Positions 60,991 through 64,000 of a DNA stretch of 64,000 nucleotides are shown in pieces. The stretch's first letter is position 1. Every line of letters begins with the position of its first letter. Both the position numbers and the translations under genes were made by a program. Under the pieces are notes generated by a model. It was not told the origin of the DNA. It saw nothing but the letters and a program-made list of their open reading frames with translations, and made no database searches. Source of the DNA: Lateolabrax maculatus (taxonomy: Eukaryota > Chordata > Actinopteri > Acropomatiformes > Lateolabracidae); NCBI GenBank assembly GCA_031216445.1, contig CM062210.1, positions 9,296,501 through 9,360,500 on the forward strand. Reading direction: 5' to 3'.

Positions 60991-62604
60991 TTAGAAGTAT
61001 TCAACAGGGTCGTGGTGGCTCTTGGATTGTTGCATATCACTCAGCTCAAGGTCTCCTCCCGCATGTGGGAGTTTTTTGTAAACACGGAGGTGAACATGAT
61101 CCTCTCCTCCCACATGGACCTGCAAGGAAGTTAAGTAAAGTTTCAGGAGGAAGCAGAAACAAGCTCTTAATACAACACTGATCTTCTTTTCAGTTGAAAT
61201 GGCAAACTTGTTAGCAAACAGTTTCTTAATTACACATCTAGCAGACACAGAGCAACATTAGCATTTATTTTGAGCTGTGTTTGTGTCCACAATGTAAAAA
61301 TATCAACTTTTATTCTTATGCACAAGTTGTCATGATTTCAAAACATAAATTATCAGAATTTAAAGTAAAAATATAAAATGTGCCAAGAAAACAAGTTTCC
61401 TGCTTCAACAAAAAGTGAGTCAAGATAACTTTGGATCTTAATTTGTGACTCATTCATTGCAAAGAGAGACAGTTTTGTAAACTTGAGTTCTGCAATTTTC
61501 AGAGTTCAATCCATAATCAGTTATATTAAATAAACTATTTTATTATTAACTTAAAGTTGTCAGTTTCAAGTTTAAATTATGTAGTTATCACTTTCAGATG
61601 AGTTCAGTCTTCTAACTGAATGAGTTGACAAAATCGATTGTTTACTTAACTCATCAAATGATGTTATTTAGAAACATTGCTAGTTTATTAGCAATTACTT
61701 CCCATCATGCACTGCATTTAGTTTAATTTTAAGGTTAAAATTTGGTAGAAATCTGTGTTTTTCTAAAATGAAAAAAAGTCACATTTGGGGGCAGTTCAGT
61801 GTCTTTTTAAACACGTCTCACAGGAACTACATGGTCTTCAAAATGAACACAATGCAAACCATGATGATGGTATGCACTTGAGCCACTCCCTGCTCTGGAT
61901 CATTCACGCTGGAAATACAGTGGAACTTAAAGAAATCACTGCTCGTGAGACAGGTAGTGCACAGTGGGTTTTGTACAGCTTTTTTCTAGAGCGGTGACAG
62001 TGAACCGAAACATTAAAGTTGTGGGCCAGGCAACCAAAACAAGGACTTAAAGCCACTATAAACCTTCACAGAAATGAGGGGAGCTGCAGAGCCCAGTGAT
62101 TCAACCAGGATTCATCACTACAAGCGACCCCTTTCACATTAAAATAGACATGTGATCCATTGTTTATATAAAAAAATACTGATAACTGCTGCTTTACATC
62201 TCACTTGATCTCTTTGCTGCAGGCTTAAAGTTGTTTCCAGTCATTTTGGTTTGTAATGAGCCCCTTTGTGTTCATTGCCTTGTAAATAATAATTACCTTA
62301 ATGAAGTAGTTGGTCCCAGCCACAACTTGCGTGGAGTAGGTCTTGGCTGTGAAAACATCATAAGTCTTCCCTGCTTTTTTCTCTGCATGGGGCTTCATCT
62401 GAGAGACAATGAGATGATAACAACATCATAGTTACACACAGGCCCTGTTTGCTGTGTGCGAATAGTTTCAAGGGGGAACAAAAACAAAAACAAAAACAAC
62501 TGTAATGGTAATCATCAGTTATTTTTACTTACTTGATCACATATCTTCTGGACTTCCTCGTCGGCAGCAACCGGCGGGGCAAGCCCTCCACACATCATCG
62601 ACAT
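60991..62604 (-). CDS. Stefin (type 1 cystatin) 3, cystatin B-like, 100 aa
   Basis: Exons: 62604-62533 (24 codons), 62398-62297 (34), 61119-60991 (42 and stop). The N-terminus MSMMCGGLAPPVAADEEVQK is closest to the classical cystatin B start (M-C-G). The first loop is QVVAGTNYF, the second binding loop sits in HLRVYKKLPH, and the tail ends HDPVEYF. All three protease-contact elements of a stefin are intact. Against stefin 2, exon 3 carries ten base changes and all ten alter the protein. Exon 2 has four altering and two silent changes, and exon 1 has six altering and one silent. Part of the excess in exon 1 may be regional, because the adjoining 5' UTR is also more divergent. Confidence 0.9.
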
Positions 62605-63356
62605 TGTGACGGTTTTCAGGGATGAAAATGAGCCAAAGACGAACAAAACTCACGGAGCTTGTCTCAGTTTTAAAGGCGTTCAGTCGAGTCAGGAAGTCAC
62701 ATGACGCTGTGTTTTGGATTATACCATCGGCGTAGGGGGGTTTCTTTTTTCACCAATGTCGTTAACCGACTAAAACATCCAATAAAGCCTCTGAATCGTC
62801 GATATTAAACTACTTTTAAACTTTTAGCATACATCGTTTGCAGTAGAGAAAGTATGAGAAAGGAAGGTTTTTAATATATATTTGAAGTTTTGTCTTTCGT
62901 CGCCCTCTTCACGGGCAATGTGGGTTAATCCGGGGCATGGCTGTGTGCGGAGATGACAGGGAACTGTGATCACACCAGCCCACCACTGACGGGCTGGACT
63001 GGAAACATGTCTCGTGGGTTCCAGGTTTGGAGATGGTGAGGATCAAAGATGAGTCATGCACCACCCTAAACAGCTTCATAAGCGTTTCCTTCTTTCTCTC
63101 TTTTAATTCCTTTTTTAACAGCCTGCAGTGCAGCAGATACAAAGCTCCCACAAATAAACAACAGGCTGCACTGATTCAGCATTAAAACCCTCTCTGTGGT
63201 CCCTTTCTGCAAGTTTATTGAACAGATTTTGTGACTGTGGATGATTAATGATTAAAGCTTCTTGGACAAACTCTCCTTTGAGCAGCGTTGACAGGTTATA
63301 AATCACTAAACAGGCCAGAGAAAATGATTAATCCTCTGTTTAATTTCCTCTATTTG

Positions 63357-63442
63357 CAGTAGTGGAAAGTTACTAAGTACATTTACTCACATTTACTGTA
63401 TTCAAGCACAATTTTGAGATACTTTTACTTTACTTGAGTAGG
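63357..63442. mobile_element. hAT-like terminal fragment
   Basis: gcagtagtggaaagttactaag begins like the CAGTGGTGGAA terminal repeat and is followed by 'gatacttttactttacttga'. Only the first ~85 bases remain. Confidence 0.7.
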
Positions 63443-63523
63443 ATGTTGTCATTGTATCCCACTTTTATTTATACTTTACAAGGATACAAGGTTCATTTAT
63501 TGTCAAGGGAGACAAATTATAAA

Positions 63524-63524
<1 letters not shown>

Positions 63525-63557
<33 letters not shown>
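63525..63557. repeat. (TA)n microsatellite
   Basis: Sixteen or so TA units without interruption. Confidence 0.95.
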
Positions 63558-63559
<2 letters not shown>

Positions 63560-64000
63560 CCATTTAGTGACGAGAATGTGTTTCTAATATGGTCAACAAG
63601 GTCTATAAATACATGTTTGATGTGGAAGAACATGACTGGCCTCCAAGAAAGCCTTCCCAGAAGTCTTATTTATATTTATATGTCTACTGATCAGTGGCAT
63701 TTAATGTTGGGTATACGATATTCCCATCATGTAATTACATTTTTAGAGAACTTAATTAAAGTCACACAATCCAATTCAGCCTCAAGCACACAGATAAATA
63801 AATTAAGAAGGGCTGACCACTCTGATCAACGCATGACGGAGACGTACGAACAAGCAAATGGGAAACCCAATGAGCACATCTGCTGGACAAGTGTGACAAA
63901 TCCATGATCAGTAAGAACTTCCGCTGTGACAGACATCCTAATCTTGAATCAGGATAAGTACCGTAGATCCATCAGTGTAAAATAAGGTCGCGTATAGTCA

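Larger units (their letters stand above)
54288..62922. repeat. Tandem duplication block B (stefin + LINE unit)
   Basis: The order is: LINE-filled flank (54,288-55,219), full LINE (55,220-58,408), downstream flank cut off at about 59,226, LINE-empty flank (59,229-59,898), downstream flank, stefin 3. Diagnostic bases show the pairing with block A. 'gatcaggcc' and 'gaattgttcc' mark both filled flanks (49.3 and 55.1 kb), while 'gatcacgcc' and 'gaattgtccc' mark both empty flanks (50.9 and 59.7 kb). Confidence 0.9.
62923..64000. other. Intergenic DNA after block B
   Basis: No gene is supported. A hAT-like fragment lies at 63,357-63,442 (gcagtagtggaaagttacta...) and a TA tract at 63,525-63,557. Confidence 0.6.

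Noticed and set aside
1..64000. CRISPR arrays, bacterial operons, tRNA or rRNA genes
   Set aside because: The window is vertebrate nuclear DNA. The only regularly spaced repeats are microsatellites and the duplicated stefin/LINE blocks, and no complete tRNA cloverleaf was found by eye.

Overview
The window looks like nuclear DNA from a bony fish, probably a percomorph-type teleost. The genes are split into many short exons with GT-AG introns. CA/GT microsatellites are frequent. Several interspersed repeats match teleost families I know by sight (the CAGTGGTGGAA-ended and CAGGGCTGCAACTAA-ended hAT-like elements and L2-clade LINEs). The species cannot be told from the sequence. All similarity statements rest on recalled family features, not on a search.

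Layout. 1-11.2 kb has no recognisable gene. 11.4-19.3 kb (minus) is a 17-exon centromere protein C gene (1,073 aa). 20.5-23.1 kb and 24.3-26.8 kb (minus) are two tandem paralogues with the same seven coding-exon sizes, each encoding a 314-aa, eight-segment membrane protein with a TspO/MBR-like motif. 29.0-29.5 kb (minus) is a single-exon nanos gene, best called nanos2. 31.8-35.9 kb (plus) is importin alpha-5 (kpna1, 13 coding exons, 538 aa). 38.9-41.5 kb (minus) is fam162a and 42.0-44.1 kb (plus) is mix23 (ccdc58); the two are head to head. From 45.7 kb to 62.6 kb lie three minus-strand stefins (type 1 cystatins). The run kpna1 / fam162a / mix23 / stefin keeps the order and relative orientation I recall for KPNA1-FAM162A-CCDC58-CSTA on human 3q21.

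The most interesting region is 48.5-62.9 kb, a tandem duplication. Block A is 48.5-54.2 kb and block B is 54.3-62.9 kb. Each block holds one LINE-filled and one LINE-empty version of the same site, followed by a stefin gene. Both LINE copies carry the same frameshift and the same stop, so they were copied by DNA duplication and not by separate retrotransposition. Diagnostic bases pair the two filled flanks and the two empty flanks. Block A has since lost about 3.15 kb between 3-bp microhomologies.

The two block stefins differ at 23 of 300 coding bases. By my hand count 20 of these are amino-acid-changing and 3 are silent, while most of their large intron differs at only about 1%. The changes gather in the N-terminal trunk, beside the second binding loop and at the C-terminus, which are the protease-contact parts of a stefin. 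This points to rapid adaptive divergence of duplicated cathepsin inhibitors. Relics resembling stefin 3' ends at 45.1, 46.8 and 47.4 kb suggest the cluster has expanded and decayed before.
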